Below, one piece after another: positions 22,472 through 34,800 of a stretch of DNA of 64,000 nt. The DNA is from Phlegmacium glaucopus (Eukaryota; Basidiomycota; Agaricomycetes; Agaricales; Cortinariaceae). The notes beneath the pieces were generated by a model, which was given only the letters and a program-made list of their open reading frames with translations, was not told where the DNA came from and searched no databases. The position numbers were made by a program, and so were the translations under genes. The stretch covers positions 699,170 through 763,169 of the forward strand of contig MU130701.1 of NCBI GenBank assembly GCA_015039465.1. The letters run 5' to 3'. How positions within the stretch are numbered: the first letter of the stretch is position 1; each line of letters opens with the position of its first letter.

Positions 22472-23990
22472 GACGAACTTGAACTCTGCCAACCCTCCCG
22501 AGCCAACTCCTGATCCTTCTTCCTCTCTATGCTCTTCCTAAACCCTTCAACCTGCTTCTTACCTTCCTTCACCAAATCTTTAGCTCATCCTTCAAGTACA
22601 CTTGTATCCACATCCATCTCCCTCTCAATCTTATCTTTCAATCTCTCAGACCCTGTACCCAACAGTCCTTGTTTCTCCCCTTCCAAGATCTGCGGTTCAG
22701 CACCAACAGCAAACACCATCTTTTCTTTACCTTCCCCTTTCTGTTGTTCAACAACAACACCCGTACCCATCGCTCTCCAACCAACACCCTCACCCTCTTC
22801 TCTCCTTTCCCTCTGCAACCGTCCCAAGTCACTCCACAGCGCCGCCATCAATGATCCACCACCATCCACCCCGTATCCTCAAATACCTCCCTCCTCTTCG
22901 CACCAGACGGACTTTGAGGTCGACGTCAATACCTTTAGTGGGCAGGGTGAACCCTAGGAGACCCATAAATTCATTAGGTGTAATGGCAGAAGCCGTTTTG
23001 TCGCGGTACCAGAATGAGACATCGTTGAGGGTTAATTGTATGGCTTGCATGCGGACGTGCGTGAGTGTCCCTATGGCTGTACGCGAGGGAGCGGAGGGAG
23101 AGTCTGAAGTAAGTATATCAACATCAGTGGTGTTGTGTATGTAAACATGTGAAGGAAGGATGTTGAAGGATGAGATGTCGAGGTTCTCGAGGACAAATTC
23201 AATTTCGTCATGTTGTATTCAGTTCTATAGGAAAAGAATGTTGAGAAAGTAAATCAAAAAAAGAAAGAAAAGAGATACGAACCTCGGAATCGGTACATTT
23301 TGCATCTTGGAGAGTACCCTCGGAATGTAGACCTTAAACAAGTCCTGCCAGAACCAAGTAGCCTGCTCGATTGCAGCCTCGGAGATCTGAAGAATTAAAG
23401 TCAGTATATGCTATTCAATGGATGAGATAGTTACTGACCTTATAATATGCCTCTTGGAGCCTCAATGAAGCCTCGCTGGCTTTCTCCTGAGCAATGGCTG
23501 AAGTCTCCTGAGAAGCACCGATAACAGTGGTACCAGCATCCTTGATGGTATCCATACTTTGGTGTCCTTTTCTTCTTCAAGGCGTTTCTTGTCCCGTCCA
23601 AGAGGGTTGCGCTGACCTTGCTGGACTTCCTTGTAGACGCTACGAAGGCCCTCTTTTGCATAACTAGCTTGCTCCTCGATGACTTCTGCTGCATTTGCGA
23701 TGGAAAGTCGGAGAAGGGAAAGGATGTCTTGGAAGAGAGAAGTGCCTGCGGAGGAAATGTTGGACCAGACAATGGAAAGAAGGTTACGGAGAGCCGAGCA
23801 GACAGCGTCGATATCAGCGATCGCTTTGTCCTTGCCCGCTTGTGCCTCTGAAGGTAAGATCCCCTTGAGTTAAATGCCAAATAGCCTGCTGGAGAACATT
23901 GTAGGCCTTACAAAATAAGTAAAACAAGTTATTTAGAAAGAGGATATAAAATTTACCATTTTTATTGTTCGCCTCTGCAAAGTGAATGAG
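22460..23990 (-). pseudogene. Captured fragment of a host gene (DUF4449/DUF5923-like) inside hAT
   Basis: Minus-strand frames read, in order, a helical region (DIDAVCSALRNLLSIVWSN and ANAAEVIEEQASYAKEGLRS near 23,840-23,650), a region ending DLFKVYIPRVLSKMQNVPIP (near 23,300), a block with QAIQLTLNDVSFWYRDKTAS and LLGFTLPTKGIDVDLKVRLV (near 23,050-22,910), and a charged C-terminus with AKDLVKEGKKQVEGFRKSIE (near 22,560). This order resembles the C-terminal half of a large fungal lipid-binding-like protein; the family name is from memory and unsearched. An intron with GTTCGT...CTATAG (about 23,283-23,222) is kept, so capture was at DNA level. Frame breaks, e.g. just after that intron, show it is not functional. 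Confidence 0.65.
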
Positions 23991-23995
23991 ACCAG

Positions 23996-24151
23996 ACGAG
24001 ATCAACGCGGATTGGGGTCGACAATGAGTCGGTCTTGATGGCTCAGGTGCAAGACGGGGTTCCGGGTAGTAAGCGCTGAGGAAAGTGATGGGATCAAAAA
24101 TGTGTAAGAGAGAAAGATAAGAGCATATGCTGCATAAAACCTTCAAACCGC
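23996..24151. repeat. 155-bp direct repeat inside hAT, copy 2
   Basis: Second copy of 22,317-22,471, lying between the captured gene fragment and the transposase gene. Its position suggests unequal recombination or target duplication during capture. Confidence 0.85.
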
Positions 24152-24743
24152 TCCACAAGGTGAGACAACGAGGGAAGGTTGAGATGACCTTAAACACAGA
24201 GACTGAACGCATTAAGCTAACACACAGGAAGGTTATGACATTGAAGATAGAATTTCTGTTCGTGACTTGCAGTCACACACAGCCTCGCATCCTCACAATC
24301 ACGCACAGCCTCGCATCCTCACAATTGTTGCCCACATCGGTAGCCTGCTCATCAAAGCTCCACCTGATCTTGCCGATCTTGTTCTCGCTAACCTCAATTC
24401 TCCTTTTGATTTCCACTTTGTCGACAATATCAATGGACAAGCATGTCTACACGAAGCCTCAATTGCTGGTGTTTGACGGATGGTAGATCTATGTCTACAA
24501 GATAATGTGCTGGTCCTTCATATTTCTGCATCCCTCAACATAGGAGGTGTAATCTCCGAAGAAAGCCGGTAGTACTACCATCATATTCCTGCACCCTCAA
24601 CATAGGAGGCAGAATCTCCGAAGAAGGCCGTTAGTACTGCGGCAAGAAATGGCACTCCGCAATTGCCATTATCGGGTATGTTTTTTTTTTCTTCCTTTTC
24701 AACTTACTGCTGTCTTGCCTCCTGCCTGTGCTTTTTGTTAACA

Positions 24744-27700
24744 ATGCCATCCGATACTGACACTGGTGCCCTAGACAACAACAGAAATCTCAAGGATGCT
24801 AACAACATAATCTGGTATGAATCTGAAACTGACCTAGCTCCTATGCCACCTGCCAGCAGCACCACTCTCTCCGTCTCTGCTTCATCTGACAACGCTGGGA
24901 CCAATTCCGAGTCTCTCGCTGATTCTTCGGACTTGCCTGAAGCTGTTACAGCTTTGAAATCACGTCGGAAGCAGCGAACTTCTGCTGAAATTCTTGACGA
25001 CATACCATCAGCCCTAAAGGTTAGTGGCAAGCGTGTCCCGAAACGCTCGTGGAAGTTGAAGGGTTCGGATGGTCCGGAGTATGCAGCGGCTGTGAAGGGT
25101 AATCAGAGTATGTCTGGTCACATTGACGAAGACGAGAGTGATGAGGCTGAAGCACAAGAAAAGGAAACCCACCCGTTTTTCAAAGGAAAAGGTACATTGA
25201 TGAAATTTTATACATTAACATAAATATTGAGCTTCAATATTGCAGTTGCTAAACCTAGTGGTACCACATCTGCCAATGCAGGTTCTAAATCCAAAGGTGA
25301 GCGCTAATCAAGTACCAATCTGATTTTAAACTAATTCCTACTATTCTATATATTGCAGTTGCTAAACTGGGCCCAGTGGTACCATGTCTGCCAAAACCAA
25401 GAACATGGGTCCTAAATCTAACGGTGAGTGCTACTCACAGTACCAAAATGTATTACTAATACTATTCTACATAGTGAAAGGTGCGAAAACGGCCAGCAGC
25501 AAGAAGCGCAAATGCGCTGAGTCAAACACACAGTACCGCCCCGATAAGCTGGGAAAGGCGGAAAATGGGGGAAAAATCCGCCCAGCTGCAAAGATACACA
25601 ATGCTGTTGCAGGGGAGGTGGGTAATGGCGAGGATAATACTGCTGATGATGAGGAAGGTGATGATGAAGATGATGAAGATGAAGAGGAAGAGGAAGAGGA
25701 TGCAACTGCACAATATGAAAAAATGTGCGATGAAGTCCAGCATGACCACCAGGTAATATTCATTAATTTTCTTTAATTGCATTGTTTGTTGACCAGCACA
25801 TAGGCCCCACGCAAGCATAATCACCATGGAAATGATAGGCGCACCCAGGATATCAGGCTTATCTTCACAGCCGGTACCAGGACTGTTGATGGTGAGCTAT
25901 TGAAGGGACACTGGTGTGAAATCTGCAAGTGAGTCACTTCTCACAGCCATAATATTAAATACTTTATAGTCTCATATTTTATATAGGAAAGTCAAAAAAT
26001 TATCTGATGACTCATGTTTCTTTATGGGTGGTGGGAGTTCACTTCGCAAGCATATATCACGGTACATTCCAGTTTCTTACTAATTTATGCTTGATATCAT
26101 GTAATAACCTAGGAACTGGGGATCTCATGGAGAACAATATCTTAAGAAATGCAAGGCAAGTAAAATTGAACCCCACCCTCGAGCTCTCGCTATCAAGATT
26201 GAAGAAGAGCAAGAAGAAAAGATTGATGGCTTCCTCAAACCAGCTCCAAAGTGGACGAAAGAGGGACTTCTTGAGCATATTATTGAATTTGTTGTTGTTG
26301 ATGATCAGGTGTTATTAACATGTTCCTTATTATATTATATACTAATTGGTTGTTTTAGCCCTTCACCATTGTTGAGAAAGGGCCTTTTAAGGCCATTTTA
26401 AAGTTTCAGCGTCCATCAACAAAAGATTCTGATATACCTGGCCGTTCCAAAATTACAGAAGAAATTATGGAGAAGGCTAAAGTTGTAGAAGCTCGTCTTC
26501 GAAAGAATTTTGAGGTTTTCCATCTTTTATTTAATACTATCTAAATTTCTAAAATAATTATTCAGACTTTACCTGGTCAGATCTCCATAACATTTGATGC
26601 TTGGACATCTGGATCACAAGATCCATATCTTGCTGTTACTGGCCATTATATTGATGCGCCACCTGGTAAACCTCAGGATTGGACCCTCAAGTCTGAGGTT
26701 TTAGGTTATACTGAAATTGAAGGTGATCATGGAGGTGCTAATCTGGCTTCAGTAATTCTTCGGGTGGCAGATAGATATAAAATTCAGAATAAGGTAAGTC
26801 TATATATATTCTATTTAATTTTTATTCTTATAATTCTCTCTCATAGCTTGGCTGGGGTACATCTGACAATGCATCACCTAATGATAAGGCAATGAAGGTA
26901 CTTGAACGTGTGCTTGATAAGCCTGGAAGGCAATGGAAAGCTCGTTATAGACGTGTACGGTAAGTTATTTTACATTGATTAGGGATGGATAAATCTAATA
27001 AATCATTTATATTGTTAGTTGCATGGAGCACACAGTTGTTCTTGGTGCACATTCATTTCTTGATGAAGTAAGTCCCTGCCTTCCAAGAAACAAAAAAAGT
27101 ACTGCTGGTGGTACTGTTACTGTTGAAGATATTGATGATGATGATGAGGTCAATGATGAGGCTGCTGAGGATTGGACTCTTGATTGGGATGCTCTTGATA
27201 TGCTTTCTGATAATGAAGCAGTTGATGAAGCTATTGAATTTGAGCCAGGTGACGTTTTGGGGAAGGCACTTGCATTGATATCTCAGGTATGTGATTCAAA
27301 CAATATTAAGTTGAATTATTACTAACACTATATTAGATCCGTTCATCTCCTCAGGCAAAGAGTTACTTTGCGAAAGTGTGTGTTGAGGAGGGTTTGAAAC
27401 CTCTTGAACTTATAAAATGGGTTCGCACTCGATGGGGTTCCATGTTTGACCTTATTGATCAACTCATTCTTGATAAACGAGTAAGCCTTCTCACTACTAT
27501 TTATATCATATTTATATCTGATTATTCAAGGCTGTCAATAAATTCTGCCTTGTAGCAGATACCTGTGGACAGGTTCCTAAGCTGCAGAACAAAGCTTACT
27601 CAGACTATTATTTAACATCAGCAGAGTGGACTTTGCTGGAATTAATGAGAGAAGTTCTTCAGGTTCATTTTATTTTTAATATCATCACTTGTTGTTTAAT

Positions 27701-28722
27701 TTTGTAAATTTAGGAACCCCGAGATGCACAAGCATCCTTTTCATCTGAAACTGCTCCTACTGTTTGGCGTACTATTCCAATTCTAGAATGCCTTCAAGAA
27801 CATTGGGAAATTATGGCAAAAACCTCAAAATTTCGGCCTGTGAAACTAGCAATTGAGAAAGGATTGGCCAAATTAAATAAATGGTATAAGGCTATTGACA
27901 AGACTGATGTATATTTTATCTGCTTGGGTGAATTTTATCTTTATCCTCTTGTTCTGTTTCTATATATTTACTATTACTTCCAGCACTGGACCCTCGTTTC
28001 AAGCTTGCATATGTTAAGCGTAACTGGGACTCTCAATATTATGATGCTGGATATAAAGCTTTGGAAGAAGTGGTATGTTGTTAATTTTAGGATTTTATTT
28101 TTTTATTATTGTTAATCTTTTAATTGATTTCTCTAGTTTGACCAGTATCAAGATGCTGGTGGTCCCTCTACTAAAAAGACACCGACTACCTCTTCCAGTA
28201 CAAGCAGTAAGTTTCAATCCAGTTTGTTTTATTATTTATGCTTACTATCTTTCTTTAGATTTTCCTGTACCAAAGAAGGGTTATGCATCATCATGGATGA
28301 GGGCCTCAATTAACTTACGTCTTCAAGATGATCAAGCCCTCCAACAGAATGTTCACCAAGAGCTTCTTGACTATCTCAAAAGTCCTTTGGAGTCTGAGGA
28401 TTGTGAGCCTGTCCGTTGGTGGGGTGTGAGTGTATTTTCTATCATTTTAATTAGTATTTAATGGTTATTCTAGTATCATGCTGTTCAGTATCCAACGCTG
28501 TCTCAAATGGCTCATGACTACTTAGCCATTCAAGGATCATCAGTATCATCTGAAAGGGCCTTTTCAGCAGGAGGAAGAACAGGTACTGTGGACAGGAATC
28601 AGTTGGGTACTAAGACTTTTGAAGCTCTTCAGACCTTGAGAAGTGCTTATAAAAATAAGGTAGTTAGTGCATTAGAAGAAGCTACTGCAGCTGCTCCTAA
28701 GGAGTGGGCTATGGAAATATAG
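24744..28722 (+). CDS. hAT transposase (BED finger, DDE core, hAT dimerisation domain)
   Basis: Multi-exon gene with about 15 short introns. I start at the ATG before PSDTDTGALDNN (24,744), just after a T-rich run. The N-terminus is Ser/acidic with Lys clusters (KKRKCAES) and a Glu/Asp run near 25,680. A BED-type zinc finger lies at about 25,910-26,060 (HWCEICKK...SSLRKHISR). The catalytic core has TFDAWTSGS (26,595), GTSDNASPNDKA (26,860) and the WTLLELMREVL helix (27,630). The C-terminal dimerisation domain (28,500-28,650) reads MAHDYLAIQGSSVSSERAFS. The protein should bind the element's ends and cut and paste it. I saw no internal stop in the exons traced, but not every splice junction was proved. 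It is probably a functional autonomous copy. Confidence 0.88.
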
Positions 28723-28943
28723 TTTATACTTTGTTTCTTATATTTAAATCAAATTGTTTTTGGATAAATGGTTCTTATGGTTCAAACCAGTTCTGAACCA
28801 GAACTGAACCAAGAGAACCGGTTCTGTTGGTTCTGTTCTGGTTCTGGTTCTGGTTCTGGTTTTCCTAAGTGGTTCTGGTTCTGGTTCTGAGAAAGTGGGT
28901 CCTGAACCGAACTGAACTGAACTTCGGCAACCCTACAAAAAAC

Positions 28944-29375
28944 CACTGGAAACCGGAAACTAAATTGACAAATTGCTGATGGACTACTAGAACCTTCTGG
29001 TGAGAATATTTTTTGAGCTGGAATTATATGAATGACTTCTCTTTTACAAGGTATTGCAAGAGAGATAAGGAAGCCTTTCTTCTATGATTTTATGTCTATG
29101 AAAATTTTCATCATGATCATATATTCTAGATATTTTAGTACAGACGCTCGGTTTTGACGCTCCGGTTGTCAGCCAAAAAAATACATGGTATTCGACAAAC
29201 TTGTACATCATCAAGAAACCAAGCAGATCCATTCGTCCATCTATATAAAGTTAATTACTGTCCATCATTATTAGCGTTGCATTTCTACTGTGATGAAAGT
29301 ATCTAAATAAAATGTATCCTGAACCGGGAGAAATATGTATGATATCTGAGGAACTCTAACCCCCCAAGGATCTTT
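28944..29375. other. Boundary between repeat zone and gene island
   Basis: 28,944-28,990 continues the GGAAACCGGAAAC-type repeat into which the hAT inserted. The rest is the 3' flank of the thioesterase gene. No further gene seen. Confidence 0.5.
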
Positions 29376-30386
29376 CTAACGGTGTTTATGCCCTGTATTC
29401 AAATCCTGGCCATTGGCGAGCAATACAGGTTCTGTACTGGGTATAGGCTCGCCCATTGCCTTACGCAGCTGTCCGGAATTTAAAAGCTTTGCATAGCGAG
29501 GTTGTACAAAGGTCGCTGATGCTTCGACGAGTATTGTTCCATTCAAGTCTTCTACATGACCGGAAACGATGGCTTTTCGGCCTTTAACTTGTTCAATGCG
29601 GGTTTTGATCACCACGAACTGAAAAAAATTATTGATTTATGAGTGGGATACAAGACGGCGAAATAGAAAAGATGACGAACCTGATCAGCCATTGTCGGTG
29701 CACGATAATTTAAGGTTAATAGTGCGGTGACGCCTACTTTGTCTGGGAGGTTACTTATGGCCTGAATTAAGAAAGAAAGAATGTGAATATGAATTGTGAA
29801 TGTATATGTTGGCGACAGTACGTACCGTCCTCCCAAGTGACTCATCCAAAAGGGTTGAAAGAAGGCCTCCATGAATTATACCGTCATGACCACACAAACC
29901 CCGACCCAGGTGTAAAAAGACAATACTCTCCGACTCATCCTTCTTAACGCGTATCAACGGGAACAACGACAATTTACCCGGACCTCTCAATGCACCAGCC
30001 GTTAAACTGTTCACCCTTCTTTCCTCTGGATAGTGCTGATATGGACGAGTTTCATACCACTCGTTGGCATCTTCTCTATTCCGTAAGGTGTTAAGTGCTG
30101 GAAGAGTTTGTAGTTTCTTTTCTAAACTTGCGGTATATTCTAGAGATTCGGGAGAATCCGGATTTGCAGGAGGTCCTGGGGAGACGCGAGGAAACAAAAT
30201 TGAGAGTGGGGGTGGAGGATATATGGCTCCTAATGTGCCTGCTACGACTGATGAGAGAGCGACTGCCGAGAATGTTATAAACGGACGCCAACGACGTTGG
30301 GAAGCCGGATGAGATGGCGTCGAGAACGAACGGACGGTGTGCATAAAAGCATTTGTTCGCAGCCTCCTCAACAAGGTCGAAGACAT
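29376..30386 (-). CDS. Mitochondrial-type hotdog-fold thioesterase (THEM4/PaaI-like)
   Basis: Three exons: 30,386-29,826, 29,761-29,681 and 29,618-29,376; 294 aa. Both introns are phase 0 with GTACGT and GTTCGT donors and CAG acceptors. I chose the ATG before SSTLLRRLRTNAFMHTVRSF because that start is Arg/Ser-rich and unstructured, as in a mitochondrial presequence; an upstream in-frame stretch has no such logic. A possible membrane segment follows (FITFSAVALSSVVAGTLGAIY). The thioesterase core has GLCGHDGIIHGGLLSTLLDE and continues with ALLTLNYRAPT and KAIVSGHVEDLNG, the usual helix-plus-sheet pattern of the 4HBT superfamily. It probably hydrolyses acyl-CoA in or at mitochondria; the substrate is unknown. 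It is divergent from the methyltransferase gene, 162 bp away. Confidence 0.85.
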
Positions 30387-30548
30387 GTTCAAAGCCCTTT
30401 GAAGGCGGTGGAGAAACCGACTCGAGGTATGGGAGTCAGCAGCAGAATCATATGGCTGTGAAAAAACCGGTTCGGGACGAAACGGCAGCCGGCCACAATT
30501 CCCTAAAGAACTCAATCGACCTTTTACATAATCTACAGATCTCCGAAA
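30387..30548. promoter_or_regulatory. Shared divergent promoter region
   Basis: 162 bp separate the start codons of the thioesterase (minus) and methyltransferase (plus). This must hold the core promoter of at least one, probably both. No specific box was identified. Confidence 0.55.
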
Positions 30549-31808
30549 ATGTTGCTGCTACCAACGTCTTACCTGCCTCCAATAAGAGATATTGGAATTT
30601 ATCCTTTAAAAACTCTGAATGATGCACTATATTATCTACGGCAAATATACAATCCAGAGGTTCGAGGCTCTCGCCGTCGTCGACCCCACTCCCTTACAAA
30701 CGCACTAAGCGTGCCAGATAATGCCCCGCGGATATCTAGAGAGCTAGACACACTTCGAACCGACGCTTTTGAACGAAGCTATGCAATAAAATGGCTAACA
30801 GCTCTCATTTCACAACTTGGCAACAACAATTCATATCCGGATTCTTCTCCTACACAGGAAGACTTACAACCCTCAACGGAAGATTTGATGCAAAGTGCCG
30901 CATCTCTCCTGGCTATCTGTGCAGGTACAGCTTCTGCTGGGGTGACCGTACGACAATTTGTCTTTGAAAATGCTGAGGATGACACCGACTTGTTGTTGAT
31001 CAAAGTTGAACTAGTGGATGCGCCATTGGATAACCACGATTATAGGAGTATGGGCGCTCAGACTTGGGGCAGTGCTTGTATCATGGCCGAGATGATTGTC
31101 GAGCACCCTACGCAATTTGGTTTTCATCAACCTCAACCTCACCTCTGCAGAAAGGACGACGCTGAACCCTCGACCTTCCGCTGTCTTGAACTTGGAGCAG
31201 GCACCGGCCTCGTCAGCTTAACAATAGCCAAGATGATGCAGAAATCACTCCTTTCAATGAAAACCAAACTCGAAGTCATAGCCACCGATTATTATCCCTC
31301 CGTTTTAACAAACTTAAAAAGGAATATTTCCTCCAACTTCCCCTCTGAATCCTCCTCTTCCGCGTCTAGGCTTCGCATTTTAACTCAAGCTCTGGATTGG
31401 TCTACATTCAGCTCCGAAACCACTCACGAACCTGTGTTTGAAACACCATTCGACCTCATCTTGGGAGCCGATATCGTCTATGAACCGCAACACGCTCCAT
31501 GGATCAAGTCTTGTCTCACAAAACTCCTACGGAAACCATCTTCTACTACTACTATTACCTTATCCTCCGATATCAAACAACCAACATTCCATCTAGTCAT
31601 TCCCTTACGCACAACACATACCTTGGAATCTGATTCTATCGAACAAATTTTTCCTTTCAACAATCACGAACGATCAAATTCAAACGGAAACAGCACAGAG
31701 TTGGTCATCAAACATAAGGATATCGTAGTTTGTGATGCAGAAAATGGGAAAGAAGGCGAGGATGTCGAGTATGCATATTACAAAATAGGTTGGGGGTGTG
31801 TGCCTTGA
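30549..31808 (+). CDS. Family-16 (METTL21/EFM-like) protein methyltransferase
   Basis: Intronless 419-aa frame starting MLLLPTSYLPPIRDIG. An N-terminal helical region (about residues 15-130) precedes a Rossmann methyltransferase fold: ETWGS-like entry motif TWGSACIMAE, SAM-binding motif I LELGAGTGLVSLTIAK (about residues 217-232), acidic VIATDYYPSVLTNLKRNI, then ALDWSTF and FDLILGADIVYEPQHAPWI. The DW...GADIVY arrangement is typical of lysine methyltransferases acting on translation factors or chaperones; which target this one modifies cannot be told. It converges with GCN2: its stop is 91 bp from the GCN2 stop, so 3' ends may overlap. Confidence 0.85.
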   Translation: MLLLPTSYLPPIRDIGIYPLKTLNDALYYLRQIYNPEVRGSRRRRPHSLTNALSVPDNAPRISRELDTLRTDAFERSYAIKWLTALISQLGNNNSYPDSSPTQEDLQPSTEDLMQSAASLLAICAGTASAGVTVRQFVFENAEDDTDLLLIKVELVDAPLDNHDYRSMGAQTWGSACIMAEMIVEHPTQFGFHQPQPHLCRKDDAEPSTFRCLELGAGTGLVSLTIAKMMQKSLLSMKTKLEVIATDYYPSVLTNLKRNISSNFPSESSSSASRLRILTQALDWSTFSSETTHEPVFETPFDLILGADIVYEPQHAPWIKSCLTKLLRKPSSTTTITLSSDIKQPTFHLVIPLRTTHTLESDSIEQIFPFNNHERSNSNGNSTELVIKHKDIVVCDAENGKEGEDVEYAYYKIGWGCVP

Positions 31809-31899
31809 AAATACCACCAGCAACATTCACATAAAAATACAGGGGGGGTAGACAGAAAGGAATCCATGAAAGATTTTCTTTTTTTTTGAAAGTCATTTT

Positions 31900-34800
31900 T
31901 TAGATAGACAGTAACTGGGCCCGATCTTCACGAACTGCGAATAGTAGGATATAAGAATGGCCTTCTGCTTTACGTTTGATAGCAGCTTCACGGACGGTCA
32001 GAGCATAATTAATTTGCGGTTGCTGAAACGTAGCTGCAAGGGTTTTCCAAGCTTCTTCCTCTGTGATCCATGAAGAGGTTCGAGTCATAGCTTCAAACTG
32101 GGCAGGAGCAACGTCAACCGCCAAAACTGGCATGCCATTCTGGAAAGACGTTTTGATAGCGACTGCTTTTTCGAACGCTTTATCAAGGAAAATTTGTCGG
32201 ACCGGTTTGCGTTGTTTTTTCTGGTCTGGCAGGACGAGATGGACCTCTGGGATGACGGCTGTATCCTTCAAGACCGAAAGGCTAGGGGCCGTTTCGAGGA
32301 GGTTCTGGGCACCAGATGTCGTCGCATCCACGCGTTTCTGGTCTGCAATTTGATGTTGTAACCAGCCTACCAATTCCTGGCGCGACACTAAATGAAAAAT
32401 GATGAGATATCAATGAGAAAGTAATCAAAAGCGAATATATTCATACGATCAACTTCCGTTCCTTTCAATATACTCTTCACTTTGAATGCGGGAAGGTTCC
32501 TTACGTTACGAGCACGGGGATAGACGGTGAACCTGAGTTATCAATGTTCAGGCTTTGTTACTAGACTCCAAAAAAAAAAAACGAAAGACTTACAAAATCC
32601 CTTCTCGCGCACATATGTCCAGATGATTCTCATGTTCAGCATCAGGTAATCCAGATTCATACATTAAATCCGCACTGATATTGTGCTGCCATAAAAAGGA
32701 AACAACTTCCAGACGATCTTGAAGATATCCAGCGTGGTAAGACACAACATAGACATCACATCGTCTCGGACTCCAGAATCCAAAAGATCTTTCTTCTTTG
32801 ACGAGGGTCTTGATGGAAGCACTCTGGTAAGACGCAAGAGCCGCAGTGATCTTCTCGACTGCTATCTGTATGCCCAAAGCGCAGATCGGTTCTGGTTTTA
32901 GTTTGAGTTGTGATAAGCGAGAGATTAGATTGTCATAGCTAAACAAATTGTGGTATAAGTCAAAATAACACAACATGAAAATTTCATATTTTCCTCACCG
33001 GCCGCCTGCAGCAAGTACGTCAGTATGTTTGTGGCGCCTCACAACTTCAACAAGGATTCCATCCTTGAAATGGGTGTGGTGGCTTCCTAACATGAGGGGG
33101 TGGAAGAAGATTGGACGCTTAATGTTGGCGGCATGAGCATATTGTATCGTAGATCTGATTTCTTTGATCGCAGGCTGCATCAGAGTCGCTAGCGTAGGTG
33201 ACACCTTCTCCAATCTCGCCAGAATATCATCAATGTCCTCCTCTACGTGGCACATATACGGTATGAGTACGGTTCAAGAAATGAAATAAAGAATAAAATC
33301 ACTGACCGACTTCAGATAAGAGCTCCAATTCATCAACTGTACTTCGTAAAAGTCCCTTTTTTACGAGCAATGCACGTTTCTGAGAGGGTGTAGATTTGGA
33401 TTGAAGGATAATCTCCGTGACAGAGCTACGCGCATCGGCTGTGACTCGATTCAACGCAATTTCGACCACTGCATTTGGCAGTCAGTATCGAATCTTTGAG
33501 AATTTTTTTGTAAAATGACGAACACTTGGAATGAGAAATGTGGATATCATAGTGTTGCGCCAGGTTCGGAAAGCTGTCCAAGCAATCACTTGCAACGGCG
33601 ATGATTTCTACACTAGCTGCAACAGGACCGTATTCAAGATCTGGAGTGATAATGTCAAACACAGCCGCCTTCAGGACTTTTGGGTGACCCGCGACAGGGC
33701 TAGGAAAAAAAAAACCCCTAAGCCAGTTTTCTACAACACGATGGTATAAAAATCTTACTTTGGACGAAAGACATTGGTGATATGGAAACGTTTGATCCTC
33801 TTAATGTTCCCTCGAGCAGCGAGTCTGGCGAATGGCACCAGGATGTTGTTCGGCAACGTCACAACGTCACCATGTCGATCGATGAAAGTAGCTTGACTCT
33901 TTTCTTCCTCGGGGTCCAAGACCGGCATCAGCAAAGGCGGCTCCATATCAACGGCCCCATGAAGATGGAAAATAGCCGCAAGACGATCTTGAACCGTGTT
34001 GTTTAAGGAAGCATATTCCGGTGGATCGGCTTCCATGTCATAAAGATAAGCTCTCGAAGGGCGAGGAGGCTGTTTGAATAGAGAGTTCAAGACCGTCTGA
34101 TGATGAGGAGAGTCGGGTTTGGCTTTAAAAAGGCGTGTAAATAATAATTCAACGAATATGAAAAAATGAAACCAACCCATCATACGCAGGGCTCCTTTGA
34201 AATATTCGTCTTCCAATCTTGAGGGCAACAAGGAACTCTGCGACAGCTCAAGCGCAGTAGGTCGTTTGTCAGGTTCATGCTGTAAGAGCAGGGTGATTAC
34301 TGTCATAATGAACATAAGTAAAAAAAGGGATCAACGTAGAACGTGACACATGAACCTACTTTCTCTCTGGCGGGTACGATGAGCATCCCATCCGGATGGG
34401 AAGTAGATGGGTGGTTTTCGTATGTCTTCAAGTACCGCAATACGTTCAGCGCCAGTCATAAAAATATAGTTCATCTCGAAGAATACAATCTGAAGCAGCA
34501 ATGGATGAGTGTAACAATTCAACAAGACAGATTCGAAATTCAAGACAAACGTACACCCAGACTATACATATCAGCCTTTGAGTGATTCCTCGGGCCCCGT
34601 TTCCTCGATTGTACTTCAGGCGCGATATACAAGCGGGTGCCGACCTCTTTGGAAGATGTCAAACAAGGCACGACAAAATTTCAAGAGTAGTGGTACAATA
34701 CCTAGGGTCATGTCTGCTTCAAGCGTGACGGCATGTGGAGATACATCAGAAGGATCAACCGCAGCCAAACTAGAAGTAGCCAGTCCGAAATCTCCAACTA

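Larger units (their letters stand above)
22074..28935 (+). mobile_element. Complete hAT-superfamily transposon, 6.86 kb
   Basis: Terminal inverted repeats of 22 bp (starting TAGGGTTGCCGAAGTTCAGT at 22,074; complement ending at 28,935) are flanked by a perfect 8-bp target duplication CAAAAAAC (22,066-22,073 and 28,936-28,943). Sub-terminal regions repeat GAACCAGAACC/GGTTCTGGTTC in both orientations. Contents from left: a 155-bp repeat, a captured host gene fragment (minus strand), a second copy of the 155-bp repeat, then the transposase gene. Perfect ends and TSD suggest recent insertion. A fragment of the family is at 17,800-18,870 and a non-autonomous relative at 47,639-49,652. Confidence 0.93.

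Noticed and set aside
22529..23144. Plus-strand frames of 142 and 180 aa inside the hAT element
   Set aside because: The opposite strand reads as a recognisable host-like protein with an intron; the plus frames are Ser/Pro-rich shadows.
25418..25827. Minus-strand frames rich in Ser or His opposite the acidic run
   Set aside because: They are reverse readings of the GAT/GAA/GAG repeat in the transposase exon.
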